Source: Streptomyces jumonjinensis (GTDB taxonomy: Bacteria; Actinomycetota; Actinomycetes; Streptomycetales; Streptomycetaceae). Taken from it: 64,000 bases of DNA. This document shows positions 28,283-36,114 of this stretch, piece by piece. Both the position numbers and the translations under genes were made by a program. The first letter of the stretch is position 1. Each line of letters starts with the position of its first letter. The stretch lies in the NCBI RefSeq assembly GCF_009600885.1, contig NZ_VCLA01000140.1, positions 26,275 to 90,274 on the forward strand, given 5' to 3'. The notes below the pieces were generated by a model. That model worked only from the letters and a program-made list of their open reading frames with translations, ran no database searches and had not been told where the DNA came from.

Positions 28283-30751
28283 TCAGCGCAGTGCCGCGCG
28301 CGCCGGGAGGCCGGTGGCCACCAGGCCCAGTCCCAGGGTCGCCGCCACCAGCGACCCGTACAGCACCGGCGGGATGTAGGGAGCCTCTCCCGTCATGCCC
28401 TTCGTCATCGGGATCAGCGTCGCCAGCGCGATGGCCGTCCCCAGCACGACCCCGGCGACGGTGACGAGCAGGGCCTCCCAGCGGATCATCCCCATCACCT
28501 GACGGCGCGTCGACCCGATCAGCCGCAGCATCCCCAGCTCGCGCCGCCGGTCCAGCACCGTCATCACCAGCGTGTTCGCCGCCGCCACCGCCGCGAATCC
28601 GCCGAGGATCGCCGCCATGACCGTGTTCGCCCAGGCGCCGATCTCACGGTCCAGGCTCCGCGTCGCCGCGAACCCGTCCCGGTCGTGGACCGTGCCCAGC
28701 GCGTTCAGCGATTCGGCCGCCTCCCGGTCCGCCCGTACCAGCAGGTCACCCGGGTACGGAGCGGTGACGTGCCCGGCCAGTGACTGCTCCGGGAGCGTCA
28801 CCTGGGCGAGCCCCAGGCCGCGTCCGTAGAGCGCGATCACCTCGGCCGACGACTTCTTCCCGTCCGGCAGCCGGAACCCCAGCCGCTCCCCCACCGACAC
28901 CTCCGCCGACTTCGCGAGCGCCGCGTCGATCGCGACCTTGCCCGGCGCGAGGCCCTTGAGCGATCCCTCCCGTACGTCCAGGTTCTGCACCTTCGGCAGA
29001 TCCGCCGCCCGGCCGCCGATCCCCTGCGCCGAGGCGTACACCATCATGTCCTCCACGCCCTCCGACTTGACCAGTACGGAGGTACGGAGCAGGGAGACCG
29101 CCGCCGAGACCCCCGGCGTCCGTGACGCCCGCTCGGCCGCGTCCAGCGGCAGCAGCCCGTCCCGGCCCGTCACCACATGGTCGGCGGTGATCCCGTCCCG
29201 CTGCTGGCGCTCCGTCACCCGGTCGGTGCTGGTCTGAAGGAACAGCAGCACCGACGAGAACGCCATCGCCAGCACGATCGGGGTGATCGCGGAGGCCAGC
29301 CGCCGGGCGTTGGTCCGCGAGTTGGCGACCGCCAGCGACGCCGCCGCGCCCGCCGCCCGCAGCGGCAGCCCGAAGAGTTCCGCGCACGCCCTGGCGACCA
29401 GCGGCCCGAGCAGCGCGACCGCGAGCATGAAGAGCATCACCACGCCGAGCGCCGCGTTCGCCGCGTCGTCCCCGCCGGTCTCCGCGGCGACCCCCGACAG
29501 CACCAGCCCGCCGATCACCGCAGCGACCCCCAGGGGCGTACGGATCCAGCCGAAGCCGACGGGTTCGACCGAGGCGTCCGCCAGCGCCTGCCCCGGCTTG
29601 ATCCGCGACGGCTTGCGCGCGGCCATGAATCCGGCGAAGAGCGCGGTCACCAGCGCGGCCCCGACCGCGACGGCCGGCGGCAGCCAGGACACGGTCAGAT
29701 CGACCGCCTCCGGGATCGCGCCCTTCTCCTCCAGCTGCCCGAACCACCAGACGGCCAGCGCCGCTCCGGGCACACAGCCCAGCGCCCCGGCGAGCGGCGC
29801 GACCAGCAGTGCCTCGGTCGCGATCGAGCGCCGTACCTGGCGCGGGGTCGCGCCGATCGCCCGCAGCAGGGCGAACTCGCGCCGCCGCAGTCCGACCGAG
29901 AGGGCCACCGTCCCGGCTGCCGTGAAGACCGCGACCATGGCGGCGATGCCGCCGAAGGAGCCGCCGATCCCGCCGAGCGTCTCCTTCGCCATGGTGATCC
30001 CGGAGTCCTCGATGACGGCCCGCGCGTCCCCGGTCCGTGCCTTCGGCTTGTCGTGTCCGCTGCCGAGGACCTCGGTCAGCCGGTCCTTCACCGTGCCCGT
30101 GGCCGTCCCGGGCTCCGTCAGCACCGCGATCGCGTCGATTTTCCCCGGGTGTCCGGAGAGGGCCACGGCCTCCGCGTCCGTGAACCAGACCGCGCCCGCG
30201 CCGCCGGTCAGCCCCGAGACGGTGAACTCACGCTTGCCGCCCGGGGTCTCCAGCGCGATCCGGTCGCCGATCCGGGCCCCGCCGCCGAGCACCGCCTCAC
30301 CCGCGCGGGGTGCGGAACCGGAGGTGAGCTCGGTGCCCGTGAAGGCCGTCGACCCCCAGCCGTACGCCGTCAGCGGCGACCCGCCGTCCCCGCCGTCCCC
30401 GGCGGGCCGCACGGGGTAGCTGACGTCCGCGATGGCCGCCGCGACGCCGTCCACCGCCGCCGTCTTCTTCACCAGCGCGTGGTCCAGCCACGCCCGGTCC
30501 GGCACCTCGGCGCCGGCGTCGTACCGCCCCTCATCGCTGCCGACCATCAGATGCGAGGTCTGGTCGGCCTCGATCACGACTGGCGCGTTCGCATAGCGCT
30601 GCGGGGGCGCGGAGGCCCGGATTCCGGACTCCAGCATGATTCCGCAGGCGGAGACGATGGCCGCCATCATCAGCAGGGCGACAAAGGTCCCGACGAAGGA
30701 CGACGGCTTGAAACGGATGGCCGCGCGGGCCAGCCCATTGGGATGGAACAT
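28283..30751 (-). CDS. FtsX-like ABC transporter permease
   Basis: The 822-residue protein has an N-terminal membrane anchor and a large extracytoplasmic domain, then two FtsX blocks: three helices around residues 265-400, and three more at the C-terminus (ANTVMAAILGGFAAVAAANTL, LLVTVAGVVLGTAIALATLI). LRAIGATPRQVRRSI and LRLIGSTRRQVMGMI are the coupling motifs after each block. This is the MacB/LolC-type mechanotransmission class, which exports peptides or lipids or signals resistance. Its start overlaps the stop of the ATPase gene upstream (ATGA), so the two form one complex. Confidence 0.92.
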   Translation of the reverse strand: MFHPNGLARAAIRFKPSSFVGTFVALLMMAAIVSACGIMLESGIRASAPPQRYANAPVVIEADQTSHLMVGSDEGRYDAGAEVPDRAWLDHALVKKTAAVDGVAAAIADVSYPVRPAGDGGDGGSPLTAYGWGSTAFTGTELTSGSAPRAGEAVLGGGARIGDRIALETPGGKREFTVSGLTGGAGAVWFTDAEAVALSGHPGKIDAIAVLTEPGTATGTVKDRLTEVLGSGHDKPKARTGDARAVIEDSGITMAKETLGGIGGSFGGIAAMVAVFTAAGTVALSVGLRRREFALLRAIGATPRQVRRSIATEALLVAPLAGALGCVPGAALAVWWFGQLEEKGAIPEAVDLTVSWLPPAVAVGAALVTALFAGFMAARKPSRIKPGQALADASVEPVGFGWIRTPLGVAAVIGGLVLSGVAAETGGDDAANAALGVVMLFMLAVALLGPLVARACAELFGLPLRAAGAAASLAVANSRTNARRLASAITPIVLAMAFSSVLLFLQTSTDRVTERQQRDGITADHVVTGRDGLLPLDAAERASRTPGVSAAVSLLRTSVLVKSEGVEDMMVYASAQGIGGRAADLPKVQNLDVREGSLKGLAPGKVAIDAALAKSAEVSVGERLGFRLPDGKKSSAEVIALYGRGLGLAQVTLPEQSLAGHVTAPYPGDLLVRADREAAESLNALGTVHDRDGFAATRSLDREIGAWANTVMAAILGGFAAVAAANTLVMTVLDRRRELGMLRLIGSTRRQVMGMIRWEALLVTVAGVVLGTAIALATLIPMTKGMTGEAPYIPPVLYGSLVAATLGLGLVATGLPARAALR

Positions 30752-31578
30752 CAGGCAGCCGCTCCCGCGTAGGAGGTGCGCGCGGTCAGCGTGCGCATCC
30801 GGTCGGCGATCTGCTCCGGCGCCGCCGCTGTGAGGCTGTCGGCGATCGACCCGTCCGCGAGGAAGAGCACCCGGTCGGCCCAGGAGGCGGCGACCGGGTC
30901 ATGGGTGACCATGACGACCGTCGCGCCCAGTCCGTCCACCGCCGACCGCAGCAGCTCAAGCACCTCGGCGGCGGTCGTGGTGTCCAGCGCGCCCGTGGGC
31001 TCGTCGGCGAAGATCACATCCGGCCGGGTGACCAGGGCCCGCGCCAGCGCCACCCGCTGCTGCTGACCGCCCGACAGCTCGGCGGGCCTGCGTCCGCCCT
31101 TGTCCCCGAGCCCGACCTGCGAGAGCACCTCATGAGCGCGCCGCCGGTCGGGCCGCTTGCCCGCGAGCCGCATCGGCAGCAGCACATTCTGCTCGACGGT
31201 CAGCGACGGCAGCAGATTGAACGCCTGGAAGACGAACCCGAGCCGGGTACGGCGCAACACCGTCAGCTGGTTCTCCTTCATCCCGGTGATGTCGGTCCCG
31301 CCGAGGGACACGGCCCCGGAGGTCGGCCGGTCGAGCCCGGCCGCGCACTGGAGAAAGGTGGACTTGCCCGAGCCGGAGGGCCCCATCACGGCGGTGAAGC
31401 TGCCGCGCGGCAGTACGAGATCGATGCCGCGCAGCGCGTGCACCGCGCCCCCGCCCTTCCCGTACTGACGGCGCACATCACGGAGCTCGACCGCCGCGAG
31501 ACCCCTGGACCCCCCGGACGCACCTGCCGTCCGTATGTCCTGAACGTCCTGCCGCTTGCTGCGCCGCAGCCCCATCAT
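30751..31578 (-). CDS. ABC transporter ATP-binding protein (MacB/LolD class)
   Basis: The 275-residue ATPase has Walker A MGPSGSGKSTFLQ, Q loop FVFQAFNLLPSLTVEQN, signature LSGGQQQRVALARAL, Walker B VIFADEPTGALD and H loop VMVTHDP. The first 30 residues are a variable extension. It pairs with the permease downstream by a 4-base overlap. The upstream inverted repeat at 31605-31620 could be a repressor site. No regulator gene adjoins. Confidence 0.95.
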   Translation of the reverse strand: MMGLRRSKRQDVQDIRTAGASGGSRGLAAVELRDVRRQYGKGGGAVHALRGIDLVLPRGSFTAVMGPSGSGKSTFLQCAAGLDRPTSGAVSLGGTDITGMKENQLTVLRRTRLGFVFQAFNLLPSLTVEQNVLLPMRLAGKRPDRRRAHEVLSQVGLGDKGGRRPAELSGGQQQRVALARALVTRPDVIFADEPTGALDTTTAAEVLELLRSAVDGLGATVVMVTHDPVAASWADRVLFLADGSIADSLTAAAPEQIADRMRTLTARTSYAGAAA

Positions 31579-31604
31579 GATCTCCGTATTCCGTAACTGT
31601 GCAG

Positions 31605-31620
31605 GTCAACGCTGTTGAAC
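31605..31620. promoter_or_regulatory. Operator-like inverted repeat upstream of the ABC exporter
   Basis: GTCAACGCTGTTGAAC is a near-perfect inverted repeat (GTcAAC / GTTgAaC), overlapping a TTGACC -35-like element on the minus strand. It lies 27 bases before the ATPase start codon. Binding by a repressor is inference. Confidence 0.4.
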
Positions 31621-31861
31621 CTACGGAGAACGGGGGTGGTTCAGCCATGGCGGCTGCTGGCGGATCGGGGGTGGGGAGAACCCCACCCCGGCCCAGGGGG
31701 GACCCCCCGGGGCGGGGTGGGGGACGGGTCCGGCTCCTTGGAAGGGGGCAGCTCCGATCACACCTCTCCGGAGGCGATCGCCGAGGTCACCAGCCTGCTC
31801 GCCCCGGCGGCAGCCGGCGCTGAAGGGCCGTACAGAGGTGCCCGGTTTGAACGCCGCATGA

Positions 31862-31902
31862 GAGTGCTGCTGCCTGGACAGGCTGTCCAGGCAGCAGCAC
31901 TC
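31862..31902 (+). terminator. 19-bp perfect palindrome upstream of a small gene
   Basis: GAGTGCTGCTGCCTGGACA is exactly mirrored after a 3-base loop. The stem ends 27 bases before the ATG at 31930. It could be a terminator, an attenuator, or a protein-binding site; a stem this long in RNA would strongly affect expression of the next gene. Confidence 0.5.
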
Positions 31903-31929
31903 AGCTGTATCAAAGCCTCTGGGAGAGAA

Positions 31930-32217
31930 ATGACAGACAGCACGACAGCGGAACAGGCCACCGTCAACAGCCGAGGCCCGGCGCCGATCACCGTGCCGCC
32001 GCTCGCGCCCGCCGCCGCCGACGCCCGCGACAAGCTCCTGGCCGCCATCGGTGCCGAGGCCCAGCACGTCGCGGAGCACTTCCCTGGCCAGGCGTCTGCG
32101 CAGTTGGCGGAACTCGCCCGCGCCTACGCGCTCTTGCGTACCGGCTTTTACCAGCCGGTGGACTTTGTCTGGCAGCCTTCCCTGTTTCAGCCGGTGGGGG
32201 GCATGGATGCCGTGTGA
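31930..32217 (+). CDS. Hypothetical small protein
   Basis: A 95-residue protein starting MTDSTTAEQATVNSRG, with a Pro/Ala-rich N-terminal third and a helical remainder (DARDKLLAAIGAEAQHVAEH, AQLAELARAYALLRTGFY) ending FVWQPSLFQPVGGMDAV. GGGAGAG lies just before the ATG. I do not recognise a family. It stands alone between the ABC exporter and another small orphan, behind a perfect 19-bp palindrome. Confidence 0.55.
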   Translation: MTDSTTAEQATVNSRGPAPITVPPLAPAAADARDKLLAAIGAEAQHVAEHFPGQASAQLAELARAYALLRTGFYQPVDFVWQPSLFQPVGGMDAV

Positions 32218-32332
32218 TCCCTTTCCAATTCGAGTGAGCCTCGGAGCGCTCGGGCAGCCGCTCCTACGAGCGTAGAACCGGCGAAACAGCACCGTCGAGA
32301 CAGCCCGGCGGTGCTGGTCGCCCGAAACGCAG

Positions 32333-32644
32333 TCACGCCTCCTCGGCGAAGTCCCGCCAGCCCCGGGCCTCCTGGATCTCCCCGGCGTGCGTACGAGCCG
32401 TCCCGTCCCGCTCCCCGTACTTCTTCGGACACGACGGGTCCGCAATCTCCCACTGCTCCGCCGGATACCCGGCGACCTCCGCCAGCACCTCCCGCGCGTC
32501 CGCCATGAGCCGGCCCGGGTACCGCACGCCCGTCGGCTGGACCGCGAACCCGCGCCGGTTGTGCGCACGCCGCTTGGCCTGCACCGCCTCCCGATGCCGC
32601 CCGCGCGCTTGTTGCACGCCTATATAGTTGCAAGCGTCAATCAT
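32333..32644 (-). CDS. Hypothetical small protein
   Basis: A frame of 103 residues. The C-terminal part looks protein-like (YPGRLMADAREVLAEVAGYP, WEIADPSCPKKYGERDG, EIQEARGWRDFAEEA), with Trp and Cys residues unlikely in a random frame. The first 30 residues are basic. ATG at 32644 has no ribosome site, and a GTG at about 32617 could be the start. No family recognised. It diverges from the antiporter across an AT-rich spacer. Confidence 0.4.
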   Translation of the reverse strand: MIDACNYIGVQQARGRHREAVQAKRRAHNRRGFAVQPTGVRYPGRLMADAREVLAEVAGYPAEQWEIADPSCPKKYGERDGTARTHAGEIQEARGWRDFAEEA

Positions 32645-32736
32645 TTGGTAAACTAATTACTGACGGTTTCTTAACGCCCTCTTGACCCCAACCCGGAGAG
32701 GACGAGCCCATCGGACACGCGGACACCCTCATCGCC

Positions 32737-33894
32737 ATGGGCGGCGCATTTCTCGCCGCCGCCCTGCTCGCACGCCTCGGCGGACGGATAGGTCTGCCGA
32801 CCATCCCCCTGTTCATCCTGGCCGGAATCCTTCTCGGCCCCCACACCCCCGGCATCGTGCTGCTCTCCGACCCGCACGATCTGGAGATGCTCAGCGCCCT
32901 CGGGCTGGTCCTGCTCCTCTTCTATCTGGGGCTGGAGTTCCATCTCGACGATCTGAAGACCGGCGGCCGTCGGATGGCCCTCGCCGGAGGGGCCTATCTG
33001 CTGCTGAACGTCGGGGCCGGGCTCGGCTTCGGCTTCGCCCTCGGCTGGGGGGTCTCGGAGGCGCTGGTACTCGCCGGAGTGCTCGGGATCTCCTCCTCCG
33101 CGATCGTGACCAAGGTCCTGGTCGACCTCGGCCGCATCGGGAACCCCGAGACCAAGCCGATCCTCGGCATCATCGTCGTGGAAGACGTCTTCCTCGCGCT
33201 CTATCTCGCCGCCCTCCAGCCCATCCTCTCCGGCGCGGACAGCCTTTCCACGGCCGTCATGGACGCCGGAAAAGCCTTCGGCTTCCTGCTGCTGCTCGCC
33301 CTCGCGGCCCGCTTCGGCACCAAGGTCATCGGACGGCTCATCAACACCCCCGACGACGAACTCCTCGTCATCTCCTTCCTGGGTGCGGCCGTCTTCCTGG
33401 CCGGAGTCTCGGAGTGGTTCGGAGTCGCGGACGCCATCGGCGCGTTCATGGTCGGCCTGATGCTGGGCAGCACCACATCGGGCGAACGCATCCGGAAGCT
33501 CGTCCACCCGCTCCGGGACGCCTTCGGCGCGATCTTCTTCTTCGGGTTCGGCCTCTCCATCGACCCCGGCGATCTGCCCACCGTGCTCTGGCCGGTTCTC
33601 GCCGCCGTCGCCGTGACGCTCGCGATGAACGTCCTGGCGGGCCTGGCAGCCGCCCGGATCTACGACTTCGGGCCCGGCCCCGCCGCGAACATCTCCACCA
33701 CGCTCCTCGCACGCGGCGAGTTCGCGCTGATCCTCGCCACCATGGCGGCGGCTGCCGGTCTCGACGAGCGGCTCTCCCCGTTCATCGCGGGGTACGTCCT
33801 GCTGCTGGCGGTCCTCGGCCCCCTGGTCGCCGGGCGCTCGCAGCTGCTGGCGCGCGTACTGCCCTCGAACGAGCCCCGGCCCGTACGGCTCTGA
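32737..33894 (+). CDS. Cation:proton antiporter (CPA2/KefB-like)
   Basis: The protein has 12 or so membrane segments with family motifs LPTIPLFILAGILLGPHTPG, LGLVLLLFYLGLEF, GISSSAIVTKVL and GVADAIGAFMVGLMLG. It exchanges K+ or Na+ for protons across the membrane. There is no TrkA-N domain in the frame (385 residues from this ATG). ATG at 32737 is 34 bases from the only good Shine-Dalgarno sequence (GGAGAGGA). That site sits seven bases before an in-frame ATC at 32710 (reading IGHADTLIA before the ATG), so the natural start may be a rare ATC. It has its own AT-rich promoter region. Confidence 0.88.
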   Translation: MGGAFLAAALLARLGGRIGLPTIPLFILAGILLGPHTPGIVLLSDPHDLEMLSALGLVLLLFYLGLEFHLDDLKTGGRRMALAGGAYLLLNVGAGLGFGFALGWGVSEALVLAGVLGISSSAIVTKVLVDLGRIGNPETKPILGIIVVEDVFLALYLAALQPILSGADSLSTAVMDAGKAFGFLLLLALAARFGTKVIGRLINTPDDELLVISFLGAAVFLAGVSEWFGVADAIGAFMVGLMLGSTTSGERIRKLVHPLRDAFGAIFFFGFGLSIDPGDLPTVLWPVLAAVAVTLAMNVLAGLAAARIYDFGPGPAANISTTLLARGEFALILATMAAAAGLDERLSPFIAGYVLLLAVLGPLVAGRSQLLARVLPSNEPRPVRL

Positions 33895-33948
33895 CGCGCC
33901 GGACGCCCGCCCTCCTCCGAGGGGGCGGGCGTCCGCACACCGCGTCCC

Positions 33949-34374
33949 TCACACGTGCGCCGGCTTCTTCGCCTCGCACTCGAACCACACCGTCTTCCCG
34001 CGCGGCGAGAGCGGCACCACCCCCCAGCGGTCGGCCACCGCCTCCACCAGCAACAGCCCCCGCCCGCCCTCCTCCAGCCGGTACGGCTCGGCCGGGGCCG
34101 GGGTCGCGGGCAGCTGGTGCCACTCATCGGTCACCTCCACCCGTACGCCCCACGGCAGCCGCATCAGCAACAGCGCGCAGCGCCGGTCGGGCACATGGCG
34201 GACAACGTTCGCGAGCAGCTCCGTCAGCGCCAGCTCCGCAGCGTCGACCAGCTCGTCCAGCGACCAGAGATTCAGATAAGCGCGGATGATCCGCCGCAGG
34301 TGACGGGCCGAATGGTCACCCACAGTAAAGCTCATCCGATAGCTGGCGGCGGACGTCTGGTCGTTCAAGTGCAC
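33949..34374 (-). CDS. ATP-binding protein, anti-sigma-factor-like HATPase
   Basis: The 141-residue single-domain protein has an N box in LALTELLANVVRHVPD and a G box in EEGGRGLLLVEAVADRWG, the layout of SpoIIAB/RsbW-like HATPase proteins in Streptomyces. Many genomes carry dozens of these beside XRE-DUF5753 and DUF397 genes, and the two genes that follow on the other strand are exactly these. Partners and targets are unknown. The kinase activity is not certain. Confidence 0.88.
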   Translation of the reverse strand: MHLNDQTSAASYRMSFTVGDHSARHLRRIIRAYLNLWSLDELVDAAELALTELLANVVRHVPDRRCALLLMRLPWGVRVEVTDEWHQLPATPAPAEPYRLEEGGRGLLLVEAVADRWGVVPLSPRGKTVWFECEAKKPAHV

Positions 34375-34492
34375 GATAACTCCCGGTGCGGCACGGTTAG
34401 TTCTCTACTTTTCCCCACCAGAGTGCGGTCTAGTGATTACTCTTGGCCACCATCCAGCTCGTAACGCTGCGAACCGTTGGAGGAAGGCCGTC

Positions 34493-35341
34493 GTGAAGAA
34501 CCTCCGAGACCTCGATCCGAGCGCCTCCCCACTCGACTACTACGGCTCTGAGCTGCGGAGAAAGCGGGAAGCCGCCAAGCTCAGTCAGCAGAAGCTAGGC
34601 GATTGCATCTTCTGTACGGGGTCCCTGATCGGGCAGATCGAGACCGCGAAAAAAGTGCCGACGCGCGACTTCTCCGAGCGAATCGACGTTGCACTGGGCG
34701 CGGATGGGATGTTCTCGCGGCTGGTCGGGCTGGTGCTGCGGAGTCAGCTGCCCTCCTGGTTCCAGCCGTACGCGGAGATGGAGGCGAAGGCCGCATACAT
34801 CTCCTCATTCCAGGTGCAGTTGGTGGACGGGCTGCTCCAAACCGAGGAGTACGCACGGGCCCTCCTCGGCGTACGGACCGAGGACGACCTCGACGCTCAG
34901 GTAGCGGCCCGGATGGAGCGGCAGCGGATACTGGAGAAGTCGAACCCGCCCGCGATGTGGGTGGTGCTGAGCGAGGCCGTACTCCATCAGGAGATCGGCG
35001 GCAAGGCGGTGATGCGCCATCAACTGGACCATCTGTTGAGCCTGCGGAACCAGAAGTGGGTCCAGCTCCAGATCCTGCCCTTCGAGATCGGCGCGCACTC
35101 AGGAACGGAGGGCTCGTTCAACGTTCTGCGGTTCGAGGACGACCCCGACATCGTCTATACCGAGGACTTCGTCCAGGGGCATATGACGGCCAATCCCGAG
35201 GCGGTCAGGGAGGGTTCACTCCGTTACGATCACCTTCAGGCCGCCGCTCTCTCCGTGGAGGACTCGGCGGCACTGATCGCCCGCGTAATGGAGGAGCGTT
35301 ATGAAGACCACCCAGATTCCGACGGGCGCACGGTGGCGTAA
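34493..35341 (+). CDS. XRE-family regulator with DUF5753 domain
   Basis: The 282-residue protein has an N-terminal helix-turn-helix (YGSELRRKREAAKLSQQKLG, LIGQIETAKKVPTRDF; about residues 18-75) and a C-terminal DUF5753 domain (WFQPYAEMEAKAAYISSFQ, PGLLQT-like VDGLLQTEEYARAL, LQILPFEIGAHSGTEGSF). These WhiJ/BldB-system-like regulators pair with a DUF397 protein, whose gene overlaps its 3' end by 41 bases. GTG at 34493 follows GGAGGAAGG at good spacing. Confidence 0.93.
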   Translation: MKNLRDLDPSASPLDYYGSELRRKREAAKLSQQKLGDCIFCTGSLIGQIETAKKVPTRDFSERIDVALGADGMFSRLVGLVLRSQLPSWFQPYAEMEAKAAYISSFQVQLVDGLLQTEEYARALLGVRTEDDLDAQVAARMERQRILEKSNPPAMWVVLSEAVLHQEIGGKAVMRHQLDHLLSLRNQKWVQLQILPFEIGAHSGTEGSFNVLRFEDDPDIVYTEDFVQGHMTANPEAVREGSLRYDHLQAAALSVEDSAALIARVMEERYEDHPDSDGRTVA

Positions 35342-35507
35342 GTCGTCGTACAGCGGCAGCACCGGCGGCCAGTGCGTCGAGGTCGCCGCCTGCACCGCTG
35401 CCGTCGCCGTGCGGGACTCGAAGAACCCCGAAGGCGGGGCCTTCACGGTCGACGCCGCCGCCTTCGCGGCGTTCACCCGGGCCGCCGCCCGGGACACCCT
35501 GGCGTAA
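35301..35507 (+). CDS. DUF397 domain-containing small protein
   Basis: The 68-residue protein has the DUF397 signature: ARWRKSSYSGSTGGQCVEVA, VAVRDSKNPEGGAFTVDAAAF. It overlaps the end of the XRE-DUF5753 gene by 41 bases in another frame, so translation is coupled. In the WhiJ type of system this protein antagonises or modulates its cognate XRE protein. GGAGGAGC lies six bases or so before the ATG. Confidence 0.93.
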   Translation: MKTTQIPTGARWRKSSYSGSTGGQCVEVAACTAAVAVRDSKNPEGGAFTVDAAAFAAFTRAAARDTLA

Positions 35508-35643
35508 CCCCACCCCATTTGGGTGAACGAGGGCACGGCGGAGGATGGCGGTGGAGGGGGCGGGTAGCTCGTGGGGCGGGTTGTGGATCACCCCGCGCCG
35601 GGAGTTCCCGGCGGCGTAACCATGATGGCCGAAGGAGAACGCC

Positions 35644-36084
35644 ATGCGCCGTATCGCCCTCTTCACCGCCGCTCTGACCCTGGCCGCTGGGCTGGCAGCC
35701 GCTCCGGCGGTCGCCGGGCCGGCGGTGCCGGAAGCCGCCGTGAAGGCCGCGTCGGTCACCCACTTCTCGGGCTCGGACTGTCCGGCGGACAGTCTCTGCC
35801 TGTACCGGGATTACAACTACAGCGGAGGCGGGATCGCCCTCTCCCCGAACACCTACGCCGGATGGCTCGGGGACTACGGCTTCAACGACACGATGTCGTC
35901 GTGGTCCAACGACACCGGCCAGACCTGCGTCTGGTGGTCGGACGCCTACCAGGGCGGCGACGCGCACGCCATGTACGACCGCTACCGCGTGAATGTGCTG
36001 GCGTACGAGAACGACACCGCGTCGTCCGTCGAATGCGGGCAGCCCGCCGGGGCCGCGCCGCCCACCCCGTCGCGTAGCTCCGCT
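35644..36084 (+). CDS. Peptidase inhibitor family I36 protein, stop codon lost
   Basis: A Sec signal peptide (MRRIALFTAALTLAAGLAAA, cut near AVAGPA) precedes a secreted beta/gamma-crystallin-like I36 domain with CPADSLCLYRDYNYSGGG, SSWSNDTGQTCVWWSD and NDTASSVECG (four or five Cys). Such domains inhibit extracellular metalloproteases. The domain ends at about 36039, but the frame then stays open to 37932, running antisense through the sigma factor gene and through a terminator hairpin. A stop (TAG 36075-36077) exists in a neighbouring frame, as a one-base deletion would produce. The end given is the hairpin boundary, not a stop codon. Confidence 0.7.
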
Positions 36085-36114
36085 CACCGCCCCGCCGAAC
36101 CCGGCGGGGCGGTG
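36085..36114. terminator. Bidirectional terminator between the I36 gene and the sigma factor
   Basis: CACCGCCCCGCC pairs perfectly with GGCGGGGCGGTG around GAACCC. It abuts the sigma factor stop codon (36115-36117) and lies where the I36 gene should end. Confidence 0.85.

Larger units (their letters stand above)
31579..31929. other. Hairpin-rich spacer between the ABC exporter and a small gene
   Basis: About 350 bases between divergent genes. It contains an operator-like repeat near the ATPase start, a GGGGTGGGG/CCCCACCCC hairpin (31668-31689), further G-rich hairpin sequence to about 31730, and a 19-bp perfect palindrome at 31862-31902. No coding sequence is convincing here. Confidence 0.5.

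Noticed and set aside
29177..30772. A 531-codon plus-strand frame
   Set aside because: Antisense to the ABC permease with repetitive Arg/Gln/Asp composition.
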